DNA of 64,000 nucleotides from Phycisphaeraceae bacterium (GTDB lineage Bacteria > Planctomycetota > Phycisphaerae > Phycisphaerales > SM1A02), in contig SHAP01000002.1 of assembly GCA_004213555.1 (NCBI GenBank), positions 1-64,000 on the forward strand, written 5' to 3'. Each line of letters opens with the position of its first letter. The stretch's first letter is position 1. The notes under the pieces are model-generated. The model saw only the letters and a program-made list of their open reading frames with translations, did not search any database and was not told the DNA's origin. Of the stretch, positions 42,635-51,006 are shown piece after piece. The position numbers and the translations under genes are program-made.

Positions 42635-44395
42635 ATGCCGTCAACCACTTCGCTTTACACCGGACTTTCCGCCCTCTCCGTCAACTCTCAACGCCTTGAT
42701 TCCATTGGTAACAACATTGCCAATGTGAACACCACGGCGTTCAAAAGCAGTCGCATGCTGTTCAGCAGCCAATTTGCTCGGACACTTGGGGTTGGGACTG
42801 CACCGGGCGCTTTCACAGGCGGTACAAATCCGAGCCAAGTCGGTCTCGGGGTTGGTGTGGGCGGAACCCAAAAGAACTTCTCCTCTGGAGCGATCAGTGT
42901 TACGGGCCGTGCAACCGATGTTGCTATCGAGGGTGATGGCTTCTTTATTGTCGACCTTGCTGGTGAGCGGTTGTACAGCCGATCTGGCGCGTTCGAACTC
43001 AATGAGAGCAACGAGTTGGTCAGCATCAATGGGGGACGAATTCAAGGATTCGGCGTGGATGAAAACTTCCAAGTCCAAGCTGGAGAATTGGCACCTTTAA
43101 CCATTCCAGTTGGCACCTTGACTCTCGCGGAAGCAACCAATCAAGTTGAATTCAATGGCAACCTTGATGCAGATGGCGACGTGGCCACGACAGGAGCCGT
43201 TGCCACCAGCGCGGGTCTGTACTCCGACGTGCTGCTTGGAACGCCCATCGATGAAACTTTCGATCTCACCGTGCCAGGGAACACCATCTACATGGCCGAT
43301 CCCAATGGCACGGCCGCGATCGCGTTGGAAGGGGGTGAGCCAGGTCCCATCATCACTATCGGTGGGATTGAAAAAGCGGGACAAGATCTTGGAACCCATA
43401 CTTTCCAGTTCACCGCGAACGCTGCAAGCTCTAGCGCTGATGCAACCGGAAGCACCATGGGCGATTTTATGAATTGGCTTGAAACCACTTTGGGTTTGAC
43501 CAGTGAAGATGGCTTGGGTGGGGGAATAGCAATGGATCCGGCGACCGGTGGATTGGTGGTGACCAGCAATGAAGGGACAGCCCAAGCACTTGACCTTGAA
43601 TCCAGCGATTTCACGGTGTCCAACAACGGCACCGGTGCAACGCAACCATTTATGTTCAGCGACACCGCGGAAGCCACCGGCGAGTCGGTGCGGACCTCCT
43701 TCGTTGTGTATGACTCATTGGGCGCCCCGTTGACGATTGACATGACCATGGTCCTGCAGTCGACCGATCCCAACGGAGGTTCAACCTGGGCGTGGGTTTC
43801 TGAAACCGATGACACTGACACTTTGGGTCGTATTGTTGGCTCAGGGACGCTGAACTTTGACAGTGAGGGACGACTGGATTTCGTTGATGGCAACGCTCTG
43901 TCTATCGTCCGCGACAACGGGGCGGATTCGCCGTTAGACATCACCATTGAGTTCGGTGGTGACCAGCAAGGAGAACTTTCTGCCTTCGCGTCTTCTGTCA
44001 GTTCGCTGGCCGCGGTCAGTCAAGATGGTTCGGCCCTCGGTACGTTGGCCAACTGGTCGGTCGCAGAAGATGGCACCATTCTGGGAGCATTTACCAACGG
44101 GCTCACTCGTGAATTGGGCGCCATTGCCTTGGCCCGGTTCTCGAACAATGGCGGCTTGGTCGATCAAGGTGGCGGCTACTTTGGGGTTGGTCCAAACTCT
44201 GGAGAACCGTTGGTCGGTCGTCCTCTGGACTTCGGCAACGGACGATTGCTTGGTGGCTCTTTGGAGCTGTCCAACGTGGATTTGTCCCAGGAATTCATTG
44301 ACATGATTCTGGCCCAGACCGGATACAGCGCTGCCTCACGTGTGATCACGACCACCGATGAGCTCATGGAACAACTCCTCCTGATTGGTCGCTAA
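42635..44395 (+). CDS. flgE: flagellar hook protein FlgE
   Basis: A 586-residue hook protein. The N-terminus has LYTGLSALSVNSQRLDSIGN and NNIANVNTTAFK, the rod/hook signature, and the conserved GDGFFIV near 109. The C-terminal LSNVDLSQEFIDMILAQTGY and SRVITTTDELM complete the coiled coil that builds the hook. The middle domains (about 150-450) are expanded relative to the E. coli hook (402 residues). A sigma-54 promoter lies just upstream, so it may be transcribed apart from the rest of the cluster. Confidence 0.95.
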   Translation: MPSTTSLYTGLSALSVNSQRLDSIGNNIANVNTTAFKSSRMLFSSQFARTLGVGTAPGAFTGGTNPSQVGLGVGVGGTQKNFSSGAISVTGRATDVAIEGDGFFIVDLAGERLYSRSGAFELNESNELVSINGGRIQGFGVDENFQVQAGELAPLTIPVGTLTLAEATNQVEFNGNLDADGDVATTGAVATSAGLYSDVLLGTPIDETFDLTVPGNTIYMADPNGTAAIALEGGEPGPIITIGGIEKAGQDLGTHTFQFTANAASSSADATGSTMGDFMNWLETTLGLTSEDGLGGGIAMDPATGGLVVTSNEGTAQALDLESSDFTVSNNGTGATQPFMFSDTAEATGESVRTSFVVYDSLGAPLTIDMTMVLQSTDPNGGSTWAWVSETDDTDTLGRIVGSGTLNFDSEGRLDFVDGNALSIVRDNGADSPLDITIEFGGDQQGELSAFASSVSSLAAVSQDGSALGTLANWSVAEDGTILGAFTNGLTRELGAIALARFSNNGGLVDQGGGYFGVGPNSGEPLVGRPLDFGNGRLLGGSLELSNVDLSQEFIDMILAQTGYSAASRVITTTDELMEQLLLIGR

Positions 44396-44422
44396 AGCTT
44401 GGGTTCTCCCAGCTTGTCGACT

Positions 44423-45595
44423 TCAACTGGGTTCAATACCGTCGACTTGATCGGTTGGTGACGCTCGATGCCGGAAGGTTGCCCGCTCGATCATCAACTC
44501 GAGCGACTGGCACACCAAGTCAATTTCTTGGCTGGAAAGTCCGGCGTAAAACGGCAGCGCAATGGTTCGTCCTGAGATCGAGTCCGCCACAGGGGTATTG
44601 TTGGCGTTGGGCTCACATCGTCCTTGCCAAGCTGGAGTTTGTGGTATCGATGGGAAGTATTTGGCACACGAAATTTCGTGGCCCGCCATGGCTTGGATGA
44701 CTTCATCTCGCACGGTTGCGTTCCACCGTCCCGTGAGACGAACACAATATGCGAACCAGGACGGCCGACTCGCTTTTTCGACACTGGGGAGAACAAGTTC
44801 AATGTTTCCGGAAAGTCGGGCGGTGTATTGGGCCGCCACTGCTTCACGCTGGTCAAGAATCTCATCCAATCTCGACAGTTGCGCGTTGCCCAAAGCGCCT
44901 GACATCTCGTCGAGTCGGAAGTTCCACCCCGGTCGCACGAAGGTTGATCCATCTTCCCCACGCCCATGGTTGGCCAACGAACGGCATCTCTCGGCCAGTC
45001 GGGTGTCATCGGTAACAATCACTCCACCTTCACCGGTGGTGATCTGTTTGTTGGGATAAAAACCAAAGACCGAAGCACGGCCGAACCCGCCCACCGGTCG
45101 GCCGGAAATACGTCCCCCGATTCCTTCACAGGCATCTTCAACCAGGGGGATTTCATGGGCAGCGCACAACGCCTCCAGCTCGGGCATCCCTGCAGGGTTG
45201 CCGAAGGTTTCCGCAGCCAACACCGCTCGAGGTTTGAGTTCCAACAGTTTGGCGACCGAATTCAGGTCCACATTCAAGGTACGCGGATCGCAATCTGCGA
45301 AAAGGGGTGTCGCCCCCAAGGACCAGACCGCATTGGCCATGGCCACAAAACCAAACGCTGGTACGACGACTTTGTCACCGGCCCCAATTCCAAGCGCGGC
45401 GAGAACCAAAGTGAGTCCAGCGGTTCCTGAAGAACAGGGAATCCCGGAGTTCCGTTGGGAAAGTTCTGCCACCGACTTGGCAAACTGTTCGACCCGAGGG
45501 CCACTGGCCAACACGGGCGAACGCAAAACATCCAGAACCGCTTGACGTTCGACTTCGCTCAAACTGGGTTTGGCCAATGGAATGGCATTGCTCAT
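44423..45595 (-). CDS. DegT/DnrJ/EryC1-family PLP aminotransferase
   Basis: A 390-residue sugar aminotransferase of the DegT family. The PLP-binding Lys183 lies in GFYPNKQITTGEGG, and VEDACEGIGG (153-161) carries the Asp that binds the pyridine ring. Such enzymes transfer an amino group to nucleotide keto-sugars for polysaccharide or flagellin glycan synthesis. It converges on flgE and overlaps dnaA by 4 bases. No other sugar-pathway gene is adjacent, so the product is unknown. Confidence 0.9.
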   Translation of the reverse strand: MSNAIPLAKPSLSEVERQAVLDVLRSPVLASGPRVEQFAKSVAELSQRNSGIPCSSGTAGLTLVLAALGIGAGDKVVVPAFGFVAMANAVWSLGATPLFADCDPRTLNVDLNSVAKLLELKPRAVLAAETFGNPAGMPELEALCAAHEIPLVEDACEGIGGRISGRPVGGFGRASVFGFYPNKQITTGEGGVIVTDDTRLAERCRSLANHGRGEDGSTFVRPGWNFRLDEMSGALGNAQLSRLDEILDQREAVAAQYTARLSGNIELVLPSVEKASRPSWFAYCVRLTGRWNATVRDEVIQAMAGHEISCAKYFPSIPQTPAWQGRCEPNANNTPVADSISGRTIALPFYAGLSSQEIDLVCQSLELMIERATFRHRASPTDQVDGIEPS

Positions 45596-47112
45596 CGACG
45601 TTCAGCCTGCAACGCGCTGCGACGTACTCGGTCGATCAAAAGTCGCATGGGGACTTCACCTTGTTCCGGAAGAGAATGGGTGGACTCGTCGAGTTCCAGA
45701 GACTTGGTGATGCGCTTTGCCGCGCCATGGACGGTGGAGTGACGTTCTCGCCCCAGTTGGTGCGCGATTTCTGGCCATGACAACGTTGTGAGATCTCGAA
45801 GGAGGTAGGCAGAGACTCCTCGAGCGAGCGTAATACGTCGGTGTCGGCTGTTGCCAAGAAGTTCATGGCGGGGGATGTTCAAAGCTTCGCACACGGCGTT
45901 GACGACATCGGCCGGGCGCACGGGTCGGGGTGCCGCAGCCGCGCCGAGTGTTCGGATCACCAATTGCAAGCCGATGGTCTCACCCGTGCCTTCGAGTCGG
46001 GCCATGGCGTCGAGACGGGTGAGTGCCCCTTCAAGTTCTCGCACCGTACCAAGGGTCCGTTCTACCACCAATTCAGCGGCGGCTGGTTCAAGTCGCAACC
46101 CTCGCCGATTTGCCAAGTGATTCACGATGGCCAGGCGGGTGGTGACGTCCGGGGACTCGATGTGTACCACCATGCCCGAGACGCAACGAGAACTCAATGC
46201 TCGTGAAAATGCTTTGAAGCGATTGGGGTGTCCATCTCCCGCCAGCAACAATTTGGTGCCGTGGAGCAGGCAGGCGTCCAGCATGTGCAAGAACTCGTTT
46301 TGCGTGCCTTCCTTGTGCGAGAAGAAGTGAACGTCATCGATGGCCAAGAGATCCAGAGTTCGCAGTTGTTGGCGGAATCGTTCCAGATCGTGTTCGCGTA
46401 CGGCGCGGATGTATTCGTTTGTGAACTGCTCGGCAGAGTAGTAGCGGATTCGACTGAACTGAGCAGAAGCAGCTCGCACTGCACCCTGAAGCAGGTGGGT
46501 TTTGCCAACGCCGCAATCGCCATGCAAAAACAAGGGTGACATGGGTGAGGCATGTTGGGGGTCTTCGAGGAGTCGACACACCGACCGGTACGCCAGCTGA
46601 TTGCTGGGACCTTCGACAAAGTGCTCAAGTTGTCGGTACGCGGCCATTGGTCCGGCGTGGCTGTGACGGATCTGATGGTTGGAAGAAGGTCCGCGACTTG
46701 GATTCCATTTGGATTTGGAAGCTTCGGTTGACGGCTGTGACTGCGACGACTTTCCTGCGGATCGTGGTGTTCCAGTCGAATCCTTGGCACCCTCGGCTGG
46801 GGAACATTCCGTCGATTCAACAGAGTCATCTTGTCGGACACAGATTCGCCAAGGAGGCTTGCGTTCACTGCGAATTCCTTTGCAAGCCACCCTCAACTCA
46901 GGGATAAATTTGGTTTCCACCCACCGGGCGGCGAAGGCATTGTCAACTTCAATCACCACCGATTGTGAATCTTGCCCGTGCTCCCCAGCTTGAACGCTGG
47001 CGCTGGCATTGCCCAGCCACCGGTCATACTTCGTTTCCCCAAGTTCTCGACGCAGTGTTCCCAGGATGGCGGCCTCGTGTTCGCGTTGGCTCAGTCCGGG
47101 TGATTGCGGCAT
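45592..47112 (-). CDS. dnaA: chromosomal replication initiator protein DnaA
   Basis: A 506-residue DnaA that opens the origin. Domain I lies at about 1-85, then a long Ser/Gln-rich domain II (about 95-160). The AAA+ domain has YRQLEHFVEGPSNQLAY before Walker A GDCGVGKTH at 198-206 and Walker B LLAIDDVHFF. The domain IV helix-turn-helix reads GRERHSTVHGAAKRI. ATG 47112 is preferred: a longer frame upstream has no DnaA character. The upstream region of 499 bases contains a perfect DnaA box. Confidence 0.94.
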   Translation of the reverse strand: MPQSPGLSQREHEAAILGTLRRELGETKYDRWLGNASASVQAGEHGQDSQSVVIEVDNAFAARWVETKFIPELRVACKGIRSERKPPWRICVRQDDSVESTECSPAEGAKDSTGTPRSAGKSSQSQPSTEASKSKWNPSRGPSSNHQIRHSHAGPMAAYRQLEHFVEGPSNQLAYRSVCRLLEDPQHASPMSPLFLHGDCGVGKTHLLQGAVRAASAQFSRIRYYSAEQFTNEYIRAVREHDLERFRQQLRTLDLLAIDDVHFFSHKEGTQNEFLHMLDACLLHGTKLLLAGDGHPNRFKAFSRALSSRCVSGMVVHIESPDVTTRLAIVNHLANRRGLRLEPAAAELVVERTLGTVRELEGALTRLDAMARLEGTGETIGLQLVIRTLGAAAAPRPVRPADVVNAVCEALNIPRHELLGNSRHRRITLARGVSAYLLRDLTTLSWPEIAHQLGRERHSTVHGAAKRITKSLELDESTHSLPEQGEVPMRLLIDRVRRSALQAERR

Positions 47113-47611
47113 CGGGGGCCTCGTACAAGAAGTGTTGGTCCAGCATCCAAGTCTTGGAAGAAGACGCAGTGATAGACAGTCAACATCGAAGATGTTGGCT
47201 TGGGAAAAACTCGCGGTTGGTGATCTGGTCGAAGCCTGGTCACCGACGAGCAACGTCGATGGGCAGCCATGCCTGTACCGAGCAGACTTGCTTTGGATGA
47301 TTTGACTCGGTTGAGAGCCAGCGTTCAATGCGAATCTGTCGGTGTCGACGAGTCCTTGTCGAGGTGCAGAACATTACCGAAAGTTAACACGCCTGCAAGT
47401 CGGTCGGTTGATAAAAATGCAGATTGCGTCGCTAACTTAAATTGGTGCATGCGGTAAAAGATTTTGGACTGGTTGTCTTGCCCAACGACCAACCATTCGG
47501 GCAGAAGATGTGGATAAGTCGTGGTGAATCTGGGACCCCTGTTGGACGATGCTTTGGTGAAGAGTTCAAACTTCCCGCCGCTTCGGCAATCGCGTGATCT
47601 GTGGCGGTCGC
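47113..47611. other. dnaA upstream region with DnaA box, possible origin or autoregulatory site
   Basis: No plausible gene occupies these 499 bases. TGTGGATAA at 47509-47517 is a perfect DnaA box (TTATCCACA on the minus strand). GGTTGATAA (47406-47414) and TGCGGTAAA (47450-47458) match it at seven of nine positions in the same orientation. The stretch 47405-47460 is AT-rich compared with its surroundings. A weak dnaA promoter on the minus strand could use TTGCAG (47398-47393) and TAATGT (47376-47371). One perfect box is too little to declare an origin, but autoregulation of dnaA is likely. Confidence 0.4.
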
Positions 47612-48526
47612 TTAACGGATTTCTGCAATCCATGCAACTCGTGATTCGCGTGGTTGGAGGTCAAATTTTCGATACAGCTTGAGGGCTGGCGTGTTGCGCC
47701 GGTCAACGTGAAGCGACAGGGGCAACTTGCGTGAAATCGCAATCTCGCTGGCTTTGGCCATGAAGTGTTGTCCCAGTCTTTTCCCCCGAAATTTGGGCAC
47801 CACGCCCACGTACAGCACCTGCAGCAGATGCCGTTCTGGACTTTCGGCCAAAAGCAAAACCCCCACCAGTTCTTGTTCGATTTTTGCCGCCAGCCATTTG
47901 TGTTTCACCCCAGATGCTTCGTGCCCGATCAGAATATCTTCAGGTTCTCGTCGCCCACGGAGCCCCGGGCAGTCTTTGGCGTCGACGTACGTCTCCAAAA
48001 GCACAGTGTGCAGCGCTTGACTCTCAAGATCACCGCAGTCGCACCATGTGATGCTCGATCGGAGGGATGCTGGTGGCCCACTGGGCTTTGCTGGTTCTGG
48101 AATCGTGACAGTGCGGAGGAACTGCAATTCAGCCAACCATTCCATCCCACCCAATTTGGCCGCCTCGGCGGTGCCCACCGCCTCGGGAACGTGCACCAGT
48201 TGGGCCAAGTGGTTGCCGGTTTGGCGTCCAGATTTCAATGCGGCCTCAAGGCAACGTCCGGTGGGTGTCGGATCGTCTGCGGGACCAAGTGGCGTTCCCA
48301 AAAGCATTTCAATTCGGCCCGGTCGAGGCAGCGTCAGGACGGCCCCAAGGGGGGTGCCGATTGGGCCTGCACACCACAGACGGGCCCGCTCTTCGCGAAG
48401 GGTCTTCCGCAGTCCCCGTACGGTTGAAGGTGCTGGCGGGCCTGCACTCGGTGGTGTGAGCAGCCTTGCCAAAGCCGCATCCAGCTCTTTGGGTTCCGGG
48501 GATCGAGGGTGAAATGGATCTGTCAT
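47612..48526 (-). CDS. GNAT-family N-acetyltransferase
   Basis: A 304-residue protein whose C-terminal half is a GNAT acetyltransferase domain. The acetyl-CoA loop is VGVVPKFRGKRLGQHFM near 240, followed by LSLHVDRRNTPALKLYRKF. The N-terminal 130 residues form a second, degenerate domain, as in MshD-like tandem GNAT proteins. The substrate is unknown. It lies upstream of dnaA on the same strand and is divergent from a secreted-protein gene. Confidence 0.88.
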   Translation of the reverse strand: MTDPFHPRSPEPKELDAALARLLTPPSAGPPAPSTVRGLRKTLREERARLWCAGPIGTPLGAVLTLPRPGRIEMLLGTPLGPADDPTPTGRCLEAALKSGRQTGNHLAQLVHVPEAVGTAEAAKLGGMEWLAELQFLRTVTIPEPAKPSGPPASLRSSITWCDCGDLESQALHTVLLETYVDAKDCPGLRGRREPEDILIGHEASGVKHKWLAAKIEQELVGVLLLAESPERHLLQVLYVGVVPKFRGKRLGQHFMAKASEIAISRKLPLSLHVDRRNTPALKLYRKFDLQPRESRVAWIAEIR

Positions 48527-48601
48527 GGAAAGATCTGGCCTTGGATGGCGGGCATTCGAGTGATTTTGGGTACAGTAGTCCGTCTACAAGGGAGCCTTCG
48601 A

Positions 48602-49216
48602 ATGCCACTGAAGACCGTACTTTCTGCTGCCATGTTGTTGTGTGCCTCTACCGCCTTCATCGCGGCGGACTCTGCAGCGGCGTATCCAGTGCCCAAGCCG
48701 GTTCCAACTGCGTGGGAATTGAAGTGCACCCCTGGTGTTCTCAGGTTGTTCGCGGATCCTGCAGACGGCAAGTTGTATTGGTACATGACGTATCAAGTGC
48801 AAAATTCGTCTGGCCGAGACCAGATCTGGGTCCCTGACATGACATTGTTCAGTGACACCGGAGTCATAAGCAAAGCAGGTGTGGGTGTCCCTGGCCGAGT
48901 AAGCGAGTCCATTCGCGCACTTCAAGGCAATGCTCTTTTGGAGACCCAGGACGAAATCATCGGTGATCTTCGTCAAGGTGCGGAGTATGCCCGTGATGGA
49001 TTGGCGGTTTGGCCGGTCCTCAATGATCGAGCCAACGAGGTCAGCATTTTTGTTGCAGGTCTTTCTGGCGAGACTGCCCGCGAGTTCCACCCCGTCACTG
49101 GTGAAGCGGTCATTCTGCGAAAATCGCTCCATCTGAAATTCATGGTGGATGGCGATCTGGAAGGCCGTTTGGCCATGCCAGCAACTCTGATGGCCTCTGA
49201 ATGGGTCATTCGGTAA
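48602..49216 (+). CDS. exported protein of unknown function
   Basis: A 204-residue protein with a clear signal peptide (TVLSAAMLLCASTAFIAADS, residues 5-24, cleavage probably near AAA-YP). The mature part is beta-rich. ATG 48602 has GGGAG 7 bases upstream; a longer frame lacks a signal. A TACAGT at 48571-48576 could be a -10 element, but no good -35 accompanies it. No family recognised. Confidence 0.78.
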   Translation: MPLKTVLSAAMLLCASTAFIAADSAAAYPVPKPVPTAWELKCTPGVLRLFADPADGKLYWYMTYQVQNSSGRDQIWVPDMTLFSDTGVISKAGVGVPGRVSESIRALQGNALLETQDEIIGDLRQGAEYARDGLAVWPVLNDRANEVSIFVAGLSGETAREFHPVTGEAVILRKSLHLKFMVDGDLEGRLAMPATLMASEWVIR

Positions 49217-49336
49217 CCCTTTCAGGCTGATTTTTGGGGGGAGGGGGCCTGTGTTCCAGGGAACCATTGCTGGACAAGAGGCTTGCTCTTGTCTAATATT
49301 TGGAGTTCGGCTGATGATGGCCGTGGAGGATTTGCT

Positions 49337-49621
49337 GTGGCACACAAGAAGGGTCAAGGCTCTACTCAAAATGGTCGCGACTCCAACCCGCAGTTCCGGG
49401 GCATCAAGCTCTACGGCGGGCAAGTCGCTCAATCCGGCAGCATCATCGTGCGTCAGTGCGGCACCAAGTTCCACCCTGGACACCTCGTTCGAATGGGCAA
49501 GGACAACACGCTTTACGCAGTGTCCAACGGTACAGTGCGATTCCGCGGCCGTTACGTCGACTTGATTCCTTCTGACGAAGGTGTTGAGGCATTCGCCGCA
49601 GCGGGCTCTGCCTCCAAGTGA
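49337..49621 (+). CDS. rpmA: 50S ribosomal protein L27
   Basis: A 94-residue L27, whose N-terminus reaches the peptidyl-transferase centre. It starts at GTG 49337 with GGAGG 7 bases upstream, giving the canonical [15 protein letters not shown]; there is no N-terminal extension of the cleaved type. [15 protein letters not shown] is conserved. The L21 gene (rplU) that normally precedes it is not here; obg follows as usual. Confidence 0.96.
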   Translation: MAHKKGQGSTQNGRDSNPQFRGIKLYGGQVAQSGSIIVRQCGTKFHPGHLVRMGKDNTLYAVSNGTVRFRGRYVDLIPSDEGVEAFAAAGSASK

Positions 49622-49657
49622 TTCGGTGAGCTCTTCGTTCGCCCCGGAAAAATTCCA

Positions 49658-49679
49658 TCGGCACTGTGTCGGGTTTTTT
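49658..49679 (+). terminator. weak intrinsic terminator after rpmA
   Basis: CGGCA (49659-49663) can pair with TGTCG (49667-49671) around a CTG loop, followed by GG and six T residues (49674-49679). The stem is short and contains a G-T pair. It would partly separate rpmA from obg. Confidence 0.4.
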
Positions 49680-49722
49680 GTTCCAGTCACGCGTCAACGC
49701 CTCAAATTGAAACCAAGAATCG

Positions 49723-50757
49723 ATGTTTGCTGATCGGGTCAAAATCTTTTGCCGGGCCGGTCGAGGCGGAGATGGATCCTCATCGATGCGTCGGGAAATG
49801 TTTGTTCCCAAAGGCGGGCCCGATGGTGGGGATGGCGGACGTGGCGGCTCGGTCTGGTTGGTGGCCGATGGCTCATTGAATGAGTTCTCTCACCTCATGC
49901 ACCGACCACACCTTCGAGCGGCCCACGGTGCTCACGGTCGGGGTCGAGACTGCTTTGGTGCTTCGGCGGAGGATCTGGAAGTTCTCGTTCCCGTGGGCAC
50001 GATTGTTCGGGATGACCAAGGCCACCAATTGGCCGACTTGGTGGAGGTGGGTCAGCGATTTGAAGCAGCCAAGGGGGGACGTGGTGGATTGGGGAACCTG
50101 AATTTTGTCTCCGCCACCAACCAGGCTCCGACCGAATGCACGCCGGGGGAGCCTGGAGAAGAGCGAGAACTCGATCTTGAGTTGCAGTTGATTGCCGACT
50201 GCGGACTGGTCGGTCTGCCAAACGCGGGCAAAAGCACCTTCTTGGCGCAGGCCACTTCGGCGGACCCGCGCATTGCCGATTACCCATTCACCACATTAAG
50301 TCCGCACCTTGGGGTGGCGGCCCTTGAAGGCGATCGTCAATTGGTCCTGGCGGATATTCCTGGTTTGATTGAAGGGGCCGCGGAGGGTGCAGGACTGGGA
50401 CATGATTTTTTGCGTCACGTCGCCCGGACCAGAGTGTTGATCCATGTCGTGGATCTCGACCCTCCGGGTGCTGATGCCGCTGAAGCCCACCGCACCATTC
50501 TTGGCGAATTGAAAGCGTTCGACGCGGAGCTCGCCACAAGGCCTCGTATTTTGTTCCTGAACAAAGCGGACTTGATTCCAGAAGACCTCCGCACCGACAT
50601 GGTGGAAGAATTGCGCTCCGCGTTGGGGGCCGAGATGGAAACCACGGTGGTGTTGGGGTCGTCCGCAACCGGCGAAGGCGTTCGGGATGTATTGAATGCC
50701 TGCTGGCCCCTGCTTGAACGCCAACCAGACCGAGGCTGGTCGGTCAAACCTGAGTGA
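49723..50757 (+). CDS. obg: GTPase Obg/CgtA
   Basis: A 344-residue Obg, a GTPase in 50S assembly and stress signalling. The glycine-rich N-terminal Obg fold (about 1-155) includes FCRAGRGGDGSSSMRREMF and KGGPDGGDGGRGGSV. The G domain has GLPNAGKST near 165, DIPGLIEGA near 212 and NKAD near 284. The C-terminal OCT domain seen in some species is absent. The rpmA-obg order is standard. Confidence 0.97.
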   Translation: MFADRVKIFCRAGRGGDGSSSMRREMFVPKGGPDGGDGGRGGSVWLVADGSLNEFSHLMHRPHLRAAHGAHGRGRDCFGASAEDLEVLVPVGTIVRDDQGHQLADLVEVGQRFEAAKGGRGGLGNLNFVSATNQAPTECTPGEPGEERELDLELQLIADCGLVGLPNAGKSTFLAQATSADPRIADYPFTTLSPHLGVAALEGDRQLVLADIPGLIEGAAEGAGLGHDFLRHVARTRVLIHVVDLDPPGADAAEAHRTILGELKAFDAELATRPRILFLNKADLIPEDLRTDMVEELRSALGAEMETTVVLGSSATGEGVRDVLNACWPLLERQPDRGWSVKPE

Positions 50758-50995
50758 TTGAGCTTCGACTGGGCTTCGGGGTGGGTGGTCCCAAATCTCG
50801 AATGCGAAGGATGGCTGGACCTCGACGGTTGGCCACCATCTTCACCATTCGGATACGTCCACGGTCGATCCGGCGCAGCAACTCTTGCAAGGCCAGAAGC
50901 CCGACCAGTATTGCGGCCAAAATCGGGATCAAGTCGTGAACCATGGGTTTTGAATCGGTTGCTTTGGAGCCTGACTTCACATCGCTTTGCCACAT
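50744..50995 (-). CDS. possible small single-pass membrane protein
   Basis: An 83-residue frame on the minus strand in the gap between obg and the next gene. From the internal ATG at 50944 the product has a hydrophobic helix (LIPILAAILVGLLAL) and then a basic tail, which looks like a membrane anchor. No convincing ribosome binding site is visible for either start, and the end overlaps obg by 14 bases. It is included as a doubtful gene. Confidence 0.35.
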   Translation of the reverse strand: MWQSDVKSGSKATDSKPMVHDLIPILAAILVGLLALQELLRRIDRGRIRMVKMVANRRGPAILRIRDLGPPTPKPSRSSITQV

Positions 50996-51006
50996 AAACT
51001 TGTGAA

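Noticed and set aside
44395-44415. AAGCT-T-GGG / CCCAGCTT hairpin between flgE and the convergent aminotransferase gene.
   Set aside because: The stem has a bulge and no T-run follows on either strand, so I do not call it a terminator.
44416-44448. Direct repeat GTCGACTT at 44416 and 44441.
   Set aside because: Eight bases with one copy inside a coding end; chance is a sufficient explanation.
47406-47458. GGTTGATAA and TGCGGTAAA as extra DnaA boxes.
   Set aside because: Two mismatches each; kept only as supporting notes, not as separate sites.
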